Source: an uncultured Anaerolineae bacterium (lineage in GTDB: Bacteria; Chloroflexota; Anaerolineae; J036; Brachytrichaceae). Taken from it: a DNA stretch of 64,000 bases. Within the stretch, counting starts at the first letter, position 1. Each line of letters starts with the position of its first letter. The notes under the pieces are model-generated. The model had not been told where the DNA came from, did no database searches, and saw only the letters and a list, made by a program, of their open reading frames with translations. The stretch spans positions 186,001-250,000 of the forward strand of contig CALGMA010000019.1 in the NCBI GenBank assembly GCA_937959265.1, in the 5' to 3' direction. Below are positions 17,023 through 26,187 of the stretch, one piece after another. A program made the translations under genes and the position numbers.

Positions 17023-17964
17023 TTACCCCCCCAGCACGCTGCCGGCCAAATTCGGATGGCCGCGTGCGAAGGCCTCGGCGTCCATTGCGCGTTTGCCCTC
17101 GAGCTGTACTTCGGTTAAGCGCAGCATCTCGCCGTCGCCACACTGCACATATACATGATTGCGGTTGGTGAGCACAGCGCCGTTGGGCAGCTTGTTCTTC
17201 TGCCCGACGACAGCCAGCTCGGCGCGCAGCACCTTCAACTGCCGTCCCTGCCATGTGGTGAACGCTGAAGGCCAGGGTGACATCGCGCGCACATGCCGTT
17301 CGAGTTCCACTGCGCTGCGCGACCAGTCCAGTTTGCCGTCTTCCTTCTTCAAACGGCCTGCCAGTGTGACGAGCGACTCGTCTTGTTTCCTGGGCGTGAT
17401 CTCGCCGGCCAGCCATTTCGGTAGCGTCTCGATCAGCAGCGTCGCGCCGATCCGTGCCAGGCGTTCGGTGAGCGTGCCAGTCGTATCCTCCGGAAGGATG
17501 GGCTCTTCGCGCTGCGCGAGGATCGGCCCAGAGTCCAGCCCGGCTTCCATCAGCATGATGGTGACGCCAGTGATGGCGTCGCCGGCGGCAATGGCGGCGC
17601 TGACCGGCGACGCGCCACGCCAACGTGGCAACAGCGACGCGTGCACGTTAAGGCAGTGGTGCTTGGGCAAATCGAGCACATCCCGGCGCAGAATTTGTCC
17701 GAAGGCTGCTACGACGATGACATCCGGCGCGAGCGCGCCCAGCGCTTCGACGACGTCCGACGGTTTGAGCGAGGCCGGCTGAAGGATGTGGAGCCTGTGC
17801 TGTTGAGCCAGCATCTTGACCGGCGAGGGCTTGAGTTGCTGGCCCCGGCCAGCAGGTGCATCCGGCTGGGTGACGACAGCGGCGATCTCATATTTGGCCT
17901 CGATGAGGGCAGCCAGCGACGGCACGGCGAAAGCCGGCGTACCCATGAAGATTACTCGGGTCAT
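17023..17964 (-). CDS. fmt: Methionyl-tRNA formyltransferase
   Basis: This 313-residue cytoplasmic enzyme transfers a formyl group from 10-formyl-tetrahydrofolate to initiator Met-tRNA. It shows the N-terminal MTRVIFMGTPAFAVPSL, the catalytic core LNVHASLLPRWRGASPVSAAI, which includes the folate-enzyme N...H signature, and the EAGLDSGPIL segment. The C-terminal tRNA-binding domain is present (WSRSAVELERHVRAMSPWPSAF onward). The length is normal for the family. Usual neighbours such as def and priA are absent from the window. The ATG at 17964 gives the canonical start. Confidence 0.97.
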   Translation of the reverse strand: MTRVIFMGTPAFAVPSLAALIEAKYEIAAVVTQPDAPAGRGQQLKPSPVKMLAQQHRLHILQPASLKPSDVVEALGALAPDVIVVAAFGQILRRDVLDLPKHHCLNVHASLLPRWRGASPVSAAIAAGDAITGVTIMLMEAGLDSGPILAQREEPILPEDTTGTLTERLARIGATLLIETLPKWLAGEITPRKQDESLVTLAGRLKKEDGKLDWSRSAVELERHVRAMSPWPSAFTTWQGRQLKVLRAELAVVGQKNKLPNGAVLTNRNHVYVQCGDGEMLRLTEVQLEGKRAMDAEAFARGHPNLAGSVLGG

Positions 17965-18101
17965 AGCCGCCTATTTCACCACAACCGGCGCGCGAACCGG
18001 TGATCTCTGTAAACGCCCAGCCCGTGCCCTGACATAGCTGGGTACATCCGGAGTCGGCTATCTCGGGTGCGGGTTTGAGGCATATCTCGCAACTCGATAC
18101 C

Positions 18102-19058
18102 TCACCCTTTGACTGCGCCCTCGGTCAGCGCTTGGAAGAACGTCTTGCGCGTGAAGAGGAAGAGGATCACCACCGGCGCGGCAATCAGCACACAGGCCGC
18201 AGCCACCACCTGGTAATTGATGATGTTCTGGCTGAGGAAGTCGTACATGCCGAACATCACCGTGCGCAGGTCGCGCTTGGTGATCAGCAAATAGCCGGCG
18301 ATGAACTCGTTCCATACGTTGACGAAGCACAGCAAGAAGGCTGCCAGCAGGCCGGGCATGGCCAACGGCACGACGATGCGCCACAACGCGCCAATCGGCG
18401 TGCAGCCGTCAATGAACGCTGCTTCTTCCAGCTCGCGCGGGATGGTGTCGAAGAAGCCCTTGACGATCCACACGCTGAAAGGCAACTGGAAGCCGATGTA
18501 GACTGCGATGATGAACATGCGCTCGTCGTAACCAGGGATGCCGGCCTTGCGCAAATCCACCGCCATCTGGTATAGAGCCAGCAGGTTCGTCAGCAGCGGG
18601 ATACCGGTGATGGCGAGGATGGCGACCATCAGCGCACGTCGGCCGCGAAAACGGTAGCGTGAGAAGGCGTAGCCGGCCAGACCGGAGCACACAAACACCA
18701 ACGCGGAGGATGCGAAAGCGTAAAGCAAGGTGTTCGGCACATAGGTGCTGAACATGCGGCCGGTCAGGCTGAAGCCCAATGGCGAATCGGGATTGGGGCG
18801 CGGCGCGATCACCCGCTCGTAGCCTTCGATATCAAAGCGACATTCCGACAGGCTAAAACGGCCGTCTGGCCCGTCGCATGGAAAGAGCACCGGCGGTTTG
18901 CGCAGCACATCTTGCTCGCGCTTGAACGATGTGCTGAGCGTGAGCAAGATCGGCAGCATCAGCAATGCAACAATGATGATCATCGCGCTGTTGGTCAGCC
19001 ACGGCTGCAGCCGCTTGCGCGCTGTGTAGTCTTGGGATGAAGGGAGGCTGGCTTGCAT
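18102..19058 (-). CDS. Carbohydrate ABC transporter permease (MalG/UgpE-type)
   Basis: This 318-residue inner-membrane subunit has six predicted helices. The cytoplasmic EAA loop reads ELEEAAFIDGCTPIGALWRIVVPLAMPG (about residues 218-245), the standard CUT1 signature. Between the first and second helices a periplasmic stretch of about 60 residues is longer than usual. The start ATG overlaps the preceding permease stop by one base (TGATG), so translation is probably coupled. No ATP-binding gene is nearby; such importers often share a distant MsmK/UgpC-type ATPase. Confidence 0.92.
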   Translation of the reverse strand: MQASLPSSQDYTARKRLQPWLTNSAMIIIVALLMLPILLTLSTSFKREQDVLRKPPVLFPCDGPDGRFSLSECRFDIEGYERVIAPRPNPDSPLGFSLTGRMFSTYVPNTLLYAFASSALVFVCSGLAGYAFSRYRFRGRRALMVAILAITGIPLLTNLLALYQMAVDLRKAGIPGYDERMFIIAVYIGFQLPFSVWIVKGFFDTIPRELEEAAFIDGCTPIGALWRIVVPLAMPGLLAAFLLCFVNVWNEFIAGYLLITKRDLRTVMFGMYDFLSQNIINYQVVAAACVLIAAPVVILFLFTRKTFFQALTEGAVKG

Positions 19059-20044
19059 CAGGCGATGCGCTCCTCAGTGCGCGAGACGCGCAGCGTAAGC
19101 ATGATCAGCGTCAGGTTGATCACGGCGATGAACACCGACAGAGCAGCCGCGCGCCCAAACTCGAGTCGGCCGAAGCCAATGGTGTAGAGCAGGAAGCTGA
19201 GCACCTCAGTCGCCGTGCCGGGGCCGCCGCGGGTGAGGGTGAACACTAGGCCGATGCCATTCATGCCGCCCAGGATCAGGCTGAACAGTGCGACGACCAG
19301 CGTGGGCAAGATGAGCGGCAGCGTGATGAAGCGCAGCGCCTGCGCGCCCGACGCGCCGTCAATGCGCGCGCTCTCGATGATCTCCTGCGGCACGGTTTTG
19401 AGTGCGGCCAGGATCAGCAGCGTGACGAACGGCAGGGCGCGCCATGATGTGGCCAGGATCAGGTAATACATGGCCGGCGCCGGCGGGAAGGGAAAGCCCT
19501 GGATCCACGGTCGCGGTGCGGGGTCGGATGGGATGGACAGGCCGTTCGGCGGGAACAGGGTCGAGTTCGACAGAATGGGCGAGAGCAGGCCGTAATCTGG
19601 CACAACAAGTAGGCCGAATACCAGGCCGGCAATCACGTCGGCGATCACCCACGGGATGAAGATCAGCGAGATGTAAACACCTGCAAGCTTGAGCTTGCGA
19701 TTGAGCAACAGCGCGATGACCAGCGACGCGGCCATGGTCACCACGATGTAGCCGATGAGGAACACCACCGTGTGGCCGATACTCTCGCGGAACGCAGCGC
19801 TGCCGAACACGCGCTCGAAATTACGCAGCCCGACGAAATTCCAGACCGCCCCCTGGCGCTCTTGAAAGCTCAGCCAGATGGAGTAGAAGCCGGGATAGAA
19901 CTGGATAGCCGCGAGGATGAGCAACGTCGGTAGCAGCAGCCAGAAGGGGAGCGTCTGGTTGAAGAAGCCACCTTGTCGGATTCGCCTGCTTGCGGTGCGG
20001 GTGGATGTGCTCGCGGTCTGCGCCTGTGTTGCCATTGTACACAT
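19058..20044 (-). CDS. Carbohydrate ABC transporter permease (MalF/UgpA-type)
   Basis: The protein has 328 residues from ATG 20044 (an in-frame ATG at 20035 is equally plausible). After a hydrophilic N-terminus rich in T, S and R it has six membrane helices. The EAA loop is EIIESARIDGASGAQALRFITLPLILP (about 228-254). A long periplasmic loop between helices 3 and 4 (VVPDYGLLSPILSNSTLFPPNG) is usual for the MalF side. It pairs with the MalG-type permease, with which it overlaps by one base, and follows the binding-protein gene across a hairpin at 20050-20089. Confidence 0.92.
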   Translation of the reverse strand: MCTMATQAQTASTSTRTASRRIRQGGFFNQTLPFWLLLPTLLILAAIQFYPGFYSIWLSFQERQGAVWNFVGLRNFERVFGSAAFRESIGHTVVFLIGYIVVTMAASLVIALLLNRKLKLAGVYISLIFIPWVIADVIAGLVFGLLVVPDYGLLSPILSNSTLFPPNGLSIPSDPAPRPWIQGFPFPPAPAMYYLILATSWRALPFVTLLILAALKTVPQEIIESARIDGASGAQALRFITLPLILPTLVVALFSLILGGMNGIGLVFTLTRGGPGTATEVLSFLLYTIGFGRLEFGRAAALSVFIAVINLTLIMLTLRVSRTEERIA

Positions 20045-20049
20045 GAGCC

Positions 20050-20089
20050 GGTGCGCAGGAGCAAGTCTGCGCTGCTGCCCCTGCGCACC
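20050..20089 (-). other. Hairpin between binding-protein and permease genes
   Basis: GGTGCGCAGG (20050-20059) and CCTGCGCACC (20080-20089) are perfect complements, and further pairing is possible inside the 20-nt loop. It lies in the 66-base gap between the binding-protein stop and the first permease. No U-tract is present. Confidence 0.75.
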
Positions 20090-20110
20090 AGATTCAGAAG
20101 GAGTAAAGGG

Positions 20111-21586
20111 CTAGTTGCCCTTGTTGTATTCCTCTTCGGCCGCCTTTAGCGTCGCGGAGATGTCGGCTGTCGGGTCTTCCTTGGTCAGCTTGTAGACCAC
20201 ACTCTGGATGATCTTTTTGGCCTCATCGCGGCGCTCGAGCGTGCCATACCACGGCCGGCATTCGCTGGCCGCCACGGCTGCCGCAGCCTGTTCGTAAAAA
20301 GCTTTGGCGACCGGCGCGCGTGCCTCGATCTCCGGCAACATCGAGCGCAGCGCGGGGAAGCCACCGCCTGGACCAAGCACCCAGTCTGGGTTTTGCTCCT
20401 TGCTCATGACCCAGTTGATGTAGTCATAGGCGGCTTCCACGTTCTTCGCACCGGTCGGGATGACGAATCCCGTCACGCCCGTGCCACAGCCGGGCTTTTT
20501 ACCTGCGGGCGCAAAGAACGGGGCTACGATGACGTCGCCGGCAGTGATGGCGTCCAGCATGTCTTCCTCGTTGCCTTTGTTGTATTCCTTGCCGCTCGGC
20601 GCCTTCAGGGGATTCACGTAGCGGTAACCGAAGATGCCAGTGGGGAACGAGGCGGCCTCGGCCGTCTTCATCGGCTCTTCCTCGATGAAGGGGGTGGTGG
20701 TGCCGTCCCATGTGCGCGGATGCACGTAGCCGGCCGCGATGATCTCGCGCAGGAACTCGATGGCCGCCATGTTCTCAGGCGTGTCGAGCTTCATATTACC
20801 CTGGCCATCGTCGAAGGTGCCGCCGAATGACTTGATCAGCGTGTTGGTGAAGCGCGTGGTGCCCTCGCCGTCGAACGCCGTCGAGCCGAAATAGGTGATC
20901 GCTGCAACTCCCTTGGCCTTCAACGCCTCGGCCGCTTGCTTGAACTCCTCAGGCGTCTTGGGATAACCGTCGGGGAAGTGATCTTTCCAGGCAAATACGA
21001 TCTGCGGGGTCATCGCCACCGGCGCGCAGTAGATCCGGCCGTCGGGTCCCGTGCAAGCTGCCACCGCCGAAGGGTCGAGATCGGCGAACCATGGCTGTGC
21101 CTTGATCCAGTCGGTAATGTCCTGCACTGTGCCGTTCTTGATAAACGGGATGATGGATGCGTCGCCGGCCTGCATCAGGTCAGGCACTTCGCCGCCGGCC
21201 TGCACTGCGGCAACCAGGCTGGTGGCCATCTTGTCGAACGGTTGCGGCTGGTTGACCCAGCGCCACTTGCCCTTGAAGGCTTCGTTGAACAGCGGGATGG
21301 TCTTGCGCAGGTATTCATTGCCCACGCGCTCGTCGGACTTGGGGTCTTCGTTCTTCTCGTCGTACTGATACCAGGTGACGAAATCCTTCACCTCTCCGGT
21401 GGGCGCAGCAGGTGCCTCGGTGGCTGCCGGCGCGGCGGGCTGTTCGGCAGGCGCGGCAGGTTGCGCTGGCGCAGCGGGTGCAGCCGGTGCTGCGGGCGCG
21501 CACGCGGCCACCAGCAGAGATAGCGCGGCGAAAGTCGCCAGCGATGCAGCGATTCTCTTGGTAGGAATCAAACGTTGATTGGACAT
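20111..21586 (-). CDS. Extracellular sugar-binding lipoprotein of an ABC importer (family 1)
   Basis: The product has 491 residues from the ATG at 21586, chosen because AGGAG lies upstream at suitable distance (a GTG at 21610 adds eight residues). The signal peptide ends in the lipobox LLVAAC, followed by an alanine/proline-rich tether of about 45 residues. The mature domain shows the family 1 pattern: DLMQAGDASIIPFIKNG, then YCAPVAMTPQIVFAWKDHF and the repeated TGIFGYRYVNP / GVTGFVIPTG segments. It delivers a carbohydrate to the two permeases downstream. The ligand cannot be deduced. Confidence 0.92.
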   Translation of the reverse strand: MSNQRLIPTKRIAASLATFAALSLLVAACAPAAPAAPAAPAQPAAPAEQPAAPAATEAPAAPTGEVKDFVTWYQYDEKNEDPKSDERVGNEYLRKTIPLFNEAFKGKWRWVNQPQPFDKMATSLVAAVQAGGEVPDLMQAGDASIIPFIKNGTVQDITDWIKAQPWFADLDPSAVAACTGPDGRIYCAPVAMTPQIVFAWKDHFPDGYPKTPEEFKQAAEALKAKGVAAITYFGSTAFDGEGTTRFTNTLIKSFGGTFDDGQGNMKLDTPENMAAIEFLREIIAAGYVHPRTWDGTTTPFIEEEPMKTAEAASFPTGIFGYRYVNPLKAPSGKEYNKGNEEDMLDAITAGDVIVAPFFAPAGKKPGCGTGVTGFVIPTGAKNVEAAYDYINWVMSKEQNPDWVLGPGGGFPALRSMLPEIEARAPVAKAFYEQAAAAVAASECRPWYGTLERRDEAKKIIQSVVYKLTKEDPTADISATLKAAEEEYNKGN

Positions 21587-21934
21587 TCGTAACTTTCTCC
21601 TCTTGGTCACAGAAACTCAACTTCCACAAGATGATGCAAGATCATCGCGACTTGCGATGAAGTGCGTAACGTGAGATAGGCGCGGAGCGACGGGATGTCA
21701 AGACTGGGCTAATTCCACCTCCTCGTAGAAGAATTGATCGTGAAATTTGGCGCGCATCGGACGGTCCTCGACAGAGAGGGGTGCCAATGCATGGCCTAAT
21801 GTTGAGCGTGCAGTCTATCACAAACGCCCTGATGTGCACGCGGGCATGTGCGCTTGCATATTCGGAGTGTATCGCCTGCCAGGGCAAAATGCCCCACAGT
21901 CTGTCGTCAAAGCGGGCGTGCTAGAATCTTATAA
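21587..21934. other. Divergent promoter region of the sugar importer and the rodZ-like gene
   Basis: These 348 bases separate two divergent genes. The left edge contains the binding-protein ribosome-binding site. The right edge contains TAGAAT in front of the rodZ-like gene. No classical LacI-type operator, riboswitch or RNA gene was recognised, and the open frame at 21747-22181 overlaps the real gene and is a shadow. Confidence 0.5.
21922..21927 (+). promoter_or_regulatory. Candidate -10 box for a near-leaderless transcript
   Basis: TAGAAT ends seven bases before the ATG at 21935. No ribosome-binding site fits between the two, so the message would have almost no 5' leader. Confidence 0.4.
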
Positions 21935-23056
21935 ATGCCGTCTGAGTTGGCTCAGCGCATTTGTGATGCGCGCAATACCCGCGGGATCACCCTCGATGAA
22001 GCCGAACGCGCCACCAAAATTCGGCGCAAGTATCTGGAGGCGATCGAAGCGGGTGACTTTGCGCAGCTTCCCGACGGCCCGCCAGGGCGAGGCTTCGTCA
22101 AGAACTATGCACGCTATCTCGGTCTCGACCCCGAAGCTGCAATCAAGCTCTTCGAAGCAGAGGTGGGCGTGCCGGTGCTGATGTTGCGGGACCCCGCGCC
22201 ACCCCCGCCGGTGCGTCATAAGCCGGTATCTCGATTGACTCAAGTCGCGTTGCCCGAGCCACGGGCAGCCGACGCAGCGAATGACCACGCCGTATCCGAG
22301 AGCGCGTTGGCGGAAGGCGTTCATGCTTCGTTGCAGCAAGCTGTTGTGCGCCGTGACGGTACTACGGGCAAGGCTATGGTTATGACTGTCACTCGTCCCC
22401 TGCGCGCCAGTGGTTCTTCGTTTCGTCTGAAGAACATCCGCGGGCCGTTTGCCGAGTACGACCCGAACAAGATGAGTGCGCGTGGGCCGAAGCAGCCGTT
22501 CAGTGCCATGCCCCGGCCGTCGTGGATCGAGCGCTACTTGCCCTACGGGCTTGGTGCGCTTGCGATTGCTAGCGTCCTCGCCTTCTTCGTCCTTGTCGTC
22601 GCGCCGGCGACGAGAGAATGGATCAACTCGGTCCTCCCGCCCCAGACGCAAGCAGCGGTAGCCGACGAACCAGAGTTCGTGCCACAGGTGACGATCTTCG
22701 CGCCGCAACCGACGCGTGCGCCTGTGGCTGCCGATCAGCCCGCACCTGCCGCTGCGCCGCCGGCCAACGAAGCGGTCGAGCCGCCCGTGTCGGCTCAACC
22801 TGCCCCTATCGGCGGCTTGCAGCTCGCCCTCGACGCGCGCGAGCGCGCCTGGGTGCGGGTGAAGGTGGATGGCAATGTCGTGTTCGAGGGCATCCCACCC
22901 ATCGGCCCTGGCATCCCCTTCAGCGCTAATCAGGATATCCAGGTCGAGACTGGCAATGCCGGCGCGTTCGATATCATCCTCAACAACGTTCGCCTCGGCC
23001 CTCTTGGCGCGCGCAACGAGACGGTGGTCAAGATGTGGAGCGCAGGCGGCCAATAG
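21935..23056 (+). CDS. rodZ: RodZ-like helix-turn-helix membrane protein
   Basis: The 373-residue product begins with a Cro/RodZ-type helix-turn-helix (residues 1-70; ITLDEAERATKIRRKYLEAIEAGDF, then GFVKNYARYLGLD). A disordered linker follows, then one membrane helix (about 205-228) and a proline/alanine-rich spacer. The C-terminal DUF4115-type beta domain contains LDARERAWVRVKVDGNVVFEG. RodZ links MreB to the membrane in rod-shaped cells. Its juxtaposition with rimO, 11 bases downstream, supports co-transcription. The sequence supports the family; the morphogenetic role is inferred. Confidence 0.85.
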   Translation: MPSELAQRICDARNTRGITLDEAERATKIRRKYLEAIEAGDFAQLPDGPPGRGFVKNYARYLGLDPEAAIKLFEAEVGVPVLMLRDPAPPPPVRHKPVSRLTQVALPEPRAADAANDHAVSESALAEGVHASLQQAVVRRDGTTGKAMVMTVTRPLRASGSSFRLKNIRGPFAEYDPNKMSARGPKQPFSAMPRPSWIERYLPYGLGALAIASVLAFFVLVVAPATREWINSVLPPQTQAAVADEPEFVPQVTIFAPQPTRAPVAADQPAPAAAPPANEAVEPPVSAQPAPIGGLQLALDARERAWVRVKVDGNVVFEGIPPIGPGIPFSANQDIQVETGNAGAFDIILNNVRLGPLGARNETVVKMWSAGGQ

Positions 23057-23067
23057 GCATCCTCAAC

Positions 23068-24426
23068 GTGAAGAAGTCATACTATCTGCTGTCGCTCGGC
23101 TGTGCCAAGAACACCGTGGACTCGGACAGCATCGCCCAATTGCTCAATGCGTCCGGCTATCGCGGCGTCGAAGACGCGCGCCGGGCAGATGTGCTGATCG
23201 TCAACACCTGCGGCTTCATCGGCCCTGCGCGCGAAGAGTCGGTTCGCCACTTGCGCGAACTCGCCGAACGCAAACGGCGTGGCCAACTGCTGATTGCCGC
23301 CGGTTGTCTGGCGCAGTTGTGGGGGTCCAAGTTGGCCGAAGCCGTGCCGGGGCTGGACGGCGTGATCGGCACGCGCCGCTGGATGGACATCGTCGCATTC
23401 ATCGAACGCCTGCGCGGTCGTGCCTGGCCCGAGCCCTTATTCCACCTGCCGGACGAGGCGATGACTGTCGGCGACGACGAGCGGGGTGCGCTTCGTGCGG
23501 CCCGGCAAGGCGCGAGCGCATACCTCAAAATCGCCGATGGTTGTCGCCGCCCCTGCGCCTTCTGCACCATCCCGGCGATCAAAGGCACGATGAAGTCCCG
23601 CCCGCCGGCGCTGATTGTGGACGAGGCCTGTCATCTGGCACAACGCGGCGTGCGCGAGTTGATCTTGATCGCGCAAGACCTGACCGATTACGGCAACGAC
23701 ATCGGCCTGCGCGATGGCCTGGCACACCTGATCACCGACATCACCTGCGCCGCGCCACAGCTCGACTGGGTGCGGCTGATGTACGCTTATCCCGGCGCCG
23801 TCACCGATCACCTCATCGAAGTGATGGCTACGAACGACAAGGTGGTGAAGTACTTGGACATCCCGTTGCAGCACGCACATCCGGACACCCTGCGCCGTAT
23901 GCGCCGGCCGAGCAACATCGAGTGGGTCTATCGGACGATCGGTAAGATGCGCGCCGCTATCCCTGGCCTGGCCGTGCGCACCACCTTCATCGTCGGCTTC
24001 CCCGGCGAGACCGACGCCGAGTTCGACGCGCTGGTGCAATTTATCGAGGAGATGCAATTCGACCGCGTCGGCGTCTTTACCTACTCCTTCGAAGCCAACA
24101 CCCCCAGCGGCCGGATGCCCAACCAGGTGCCTGCCGACGTAGCCGAGGCGCGCCGCGATGCGCTGATGCGCCGGCAACAGCAGATCTCGCTGGTCAAAAA
24201 CCAGCGTTTCGTCGGCGCGACGCTCACCGCGCTGATCGAGGGCAACGACCCGGAACAGGCAATCAGCGTTGGTCGCACCTACCGCGATGCGCCGGAAGTA
24301 GACGGGCTGGTGATCATCGAGGGTACGTTACCCGCAGGCGAGATGGTGCCTGTCAAGATCACCGGCGCACTGGAATACGATCTGACAGGCACGGTGCTTC
24401 AAGCGCAGCCGACGATCGTGCTGTGA
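23068..24426 (+). CDS. rimO: Ribosomal protein S12 methylthiotransferase RimO
   Basis: This 452-residue radical-SAM enzyme thiomethylates an aspartate of ribosomal protein S12. The N-terminal UPF0004 domain carries cluster cysteines in LGCAKNTVDSD, NTCGFIG and AAGCLAQL. The radical-SAM cluster motif CRRPCAFC (a CxxxCxxC) lies near residue 160. A C-terminal TRAM domain (FVGATLTALIEGND onward) binds the substrate. GTG 23068 gives the canonical start just ahead of KKSYYLLSLGC; an ATG at 23035 would overlap the rodZ-like gene. RimO is distinguished from MiaB by the overall pattern, not by a single residue. Confidence 0.94.
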   Translation: MKKSYYLLSLGCAKNTVDSDSIAQLLNASGYRGVEDARRADVLIVNTCGFIGPAREESVRHLRELAERKRRGQLLIAAGCLAQLWGSKLAEAVPGLDGVIGTRRWMDIVAFIERLRGRAWPEPLFHLPDEAMTVGDDERGALRAARQGASAYLKIADGCRRPCAFCTIPAIKGTMKSRPPALIVDEACHLAQRGVRELILIAQDLTDYGNDIGLRDGLAHLITDITCAAPQLDWVRLMYAYPGAVTDHLIEVMATNDKVVKYLDIPLQHAHPDTLRRMRRPSNIEWVYRTIGKMRAAIPGLAVRTTFIVGFPGETDAEFDALVQFIEEMQFDRVGVFTYSFEANTPSGRMPNQVPADVAEARRDALMRRQQQISLVKNQRFVGATLTALIEGNDPEQAISVGRTYRDAPEVDGLVIIEGTLPAGEMVPVKITGALEYDLTGTVLQAQPTIVL

Positions 24427-24458
24427 GTCGGGAACGCGCTCTGCGGCGTGCCTGGCAG

Positions 24459-25106
24459 CTACACCAGCTTCTGCTTGACCGCCAACGCGACAGCCTCGGT
24501 GCGGTTGTTCACGTACAGCTTCGAGAGGATGCTGCTGACGTGGAACTTGACGGTGGATTGGCTGACGTAGAGTTTGGAAGCGATATCGTGATTGCTCAGC
24601 CCTTGCACCATCAAGGCGAGCACCTCGCGTTCGCGCTCGGTCAAGTCGCTGCCTACGGCCGGCGGTTGGGTCGTCGCGTGAATGAGTGCCTGAGTCGCCT
24701 CCGGCGCGAGCGTCGGTCGGCCAGCATGCGCGGCGCGGATGGCGCTGGCCAGCTCGTCTGCGGAGACGTTCTTGAGCAAGTAACCGATTGCGCCGGCGCG
24801 CAGCGCGCCTTGCACTAACTCATCTTCCTTGAAGCTGGTGAGCACGACGACCTGCACGTTCGGGTTCTGCTCACGGATAATTCGTGTCGCCGCAGCACCA
24901 TCCATCTCCGGCATCACCAGATCCATCAACACCACGTCAGGCTTCAAGCGCGCACACATCCGCACTGCTTCTGTGCCGTTGGATGCCTCGCCGGCAAGTT
25001 CGAGGTCGTCGTAGACAGACAACAATGCTTTCAGCCCGCTGCGCACCATCGGGTGGTCGTCAACGATCAAAACTCGGATCATCTTCTCGTCGCTACTCAC
25101 GCTCAT
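24459..25106 (-). CDS. NarL/FixJ-family response regulator (LuxR-type DNA-binding domain)
   Basis: A receiver domain (residues 9-125) carries the acidic pair in VDDHPMVR, the phosphoacceptor aspartate in VVLMDLVMPEMDG, the T of VVLTSFKED and the lysine of YLLKN. A LuxR-type helix-turn-helix follows (LTEREREVLALMVQGLSNHDIASKLYVSQSTVKFHVSSILSKL). Starting at ATG 25106 gives 215 residues, normal for the family; a second ATG at 25082 is possible. It lies 43 bases downstream of the PAS-type histidine kinase, its evident partner. The target genes are unknown. Confidence 0.93.
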   Translation of the reverse strand: MSVSSDEKMIRVLIVDDHPMVRSGLKALLSVYDDLELAGEASNGTEAVRMCARLKPDVVLMDLVMPEMDGAAATRIIREQNPNVQVVVLTSFKEDELVQGALRAGAIGYLLKNVSADELASAIRAAHAGRPTLAPEATQALIHATTQPPAVGSDLTEREREVLALMVQGLSNHDIASKLYVSQSTVKFHVSSILSKLYVNNRTEAVALAVKQKLV

Positions 25107-25149
25107 ATTGTACGAAAACTGCTGATTACCGCAGTTTGCACACTTACGC

Positions 25150-26187
25150 TCAATTCCCCAGTTCAACCTGAACGGTCGTCCCCGCGCCGACTTCACTGTG
25201 GATTGTCAGGCGCGCGCCGATCGCCGCAGCGCGTTCGTTCATGATGTCCAGGCCGATATGGGTGGGCTTGCTGATCTTCGTATCGAAGCCGCAGCCGTCG
25301 TCGGCGATCACAAGCGCCACTTTGCTGTTCGAGGCGCCGTCGCTCGACCGCACGCGCAACACAACGCGCGCATGAGCGGCGTTGCTGTGTTTGGCGACGT
25401 TGTTCAGCGCTTCCTGCGCGATGCGGTAGAGCGAGACTTTCACATCGGGCGACAGCTCGGGGTTGCCCTCGATTTGCACGTCCACCTCCACGCCCGAGCG
25501 GCTGTTGATCGAAGCGGCAAGCTGGCGCAACAGGTCGCCGAGGTTGGCCTCCATCAGCGCGGACGGGCGCAGCTCCAGCAGCAGCGTGCGCATCTCAGCC
25601 AGCGCGCCTCGGCTGAGATGGCGCAGCTCGTTCAAGCGGCGACGCCCTTCTTCCGGGTTGCGTTCCCAGATGCGCGGCAGCACATCGGCGATCACGCTGA
25701 CCGAGAACAGCGTTTGGGTAACGGCGTCGTGCAGGTCGCGCGCCAATCGGCTGCGTTCTGCGGCAACAGCCGCCTGCTGGGCACGCACGCGCAGTTCGTC
25801 TTCCGCGCGTTGCCGTTGCGTGATGTCACGCATGACGACGACGAACAATTGCTCACCATCGCGGTTCAGCTTGGCGATGGCGGCCTCGGCAGGGAACTCC
25901 CGGCCCTCCTTATGCCGCGCGTAGATCGGTCGCCGTTCGCTCATCGGCCGTGACGCGACTGGCGAAGCAGCAAATTCATCGAAGTGCCGGCGGTGAACTG
26001 CGACGAATCGGTCGGGCAGCAAGATGTCCAGCGGCTGTCCGAGCACCTCCTCGGGGGTGTAGCCGAAGATGGCCTCGGCACCCTTGTTGAAGAACAGGAT
26101 GCGCTGCTCGCCATCGAATGCAATAACGGCATCTACGATGACGTGGAACAGGTCGGCAAGGTTCAGCGCTGTGGAAGAGAGCGTCAT
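25150..26187 (-). CDS. Cytoplasmic PAS-domain sensor histidine kinase (HisKA_3 type)
   Basis: This 345-residue protein has no membrane helix. A PAS domain (residues 8-125; FFNKGAEAIFGYTPEEVLG) is followed by a short coiled coil and the HisKA_3 phosphoacceptor region with H in RLARDLHDAVTQTLFS. The HATPase domain has IAQEALNNVAKHSNA, DDGCGFD and GLDIMNERAAAIGA. The soluble PAS layout suggests sensing of a cytoplasmic signal such as redox or a small ligand. Its ATG overlaps the stop of the upstream receiver gene (ATGA), and the NarL-type regulator follows: three genes, one phosphorelay. Confidence 0.93.
   Translation of the reverse strand: MTLSSTALNLADLFHVIVDAVIAFDGEQRILFFNKGAEAIFGYTPEEVLGQPLDILLPDRFVAVHRRHFDEFAASPVASRPMSERRPIYARHKEGREFPAEAAIAKLNRDGEQLFVVVMRDITQRQRAEDELRVRAQQAAVAAERSRLARDLHDAVTQTLFSVSVIADVLPRIWERNPEEGRRRLNELRHLSRGALAEMRTLLLELRPSALMEANLGDLLRQLAASINSRSGVEVDVQIEGNPELSPDVKVSLYRIAQEALNNVAKHSNAAHARVVLRVRSSDGASNSKVALVIADDGCGFDTKISKPTHIGLDIMNERAAAIGARLTIHSEVGAGTTVQVELGN

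Noticed and set aside
22618-22929. Plus-strand frame inside the rodZ-like gene
   Set aside because: Overlaps the supported gene in another frame and is arginine-rich.
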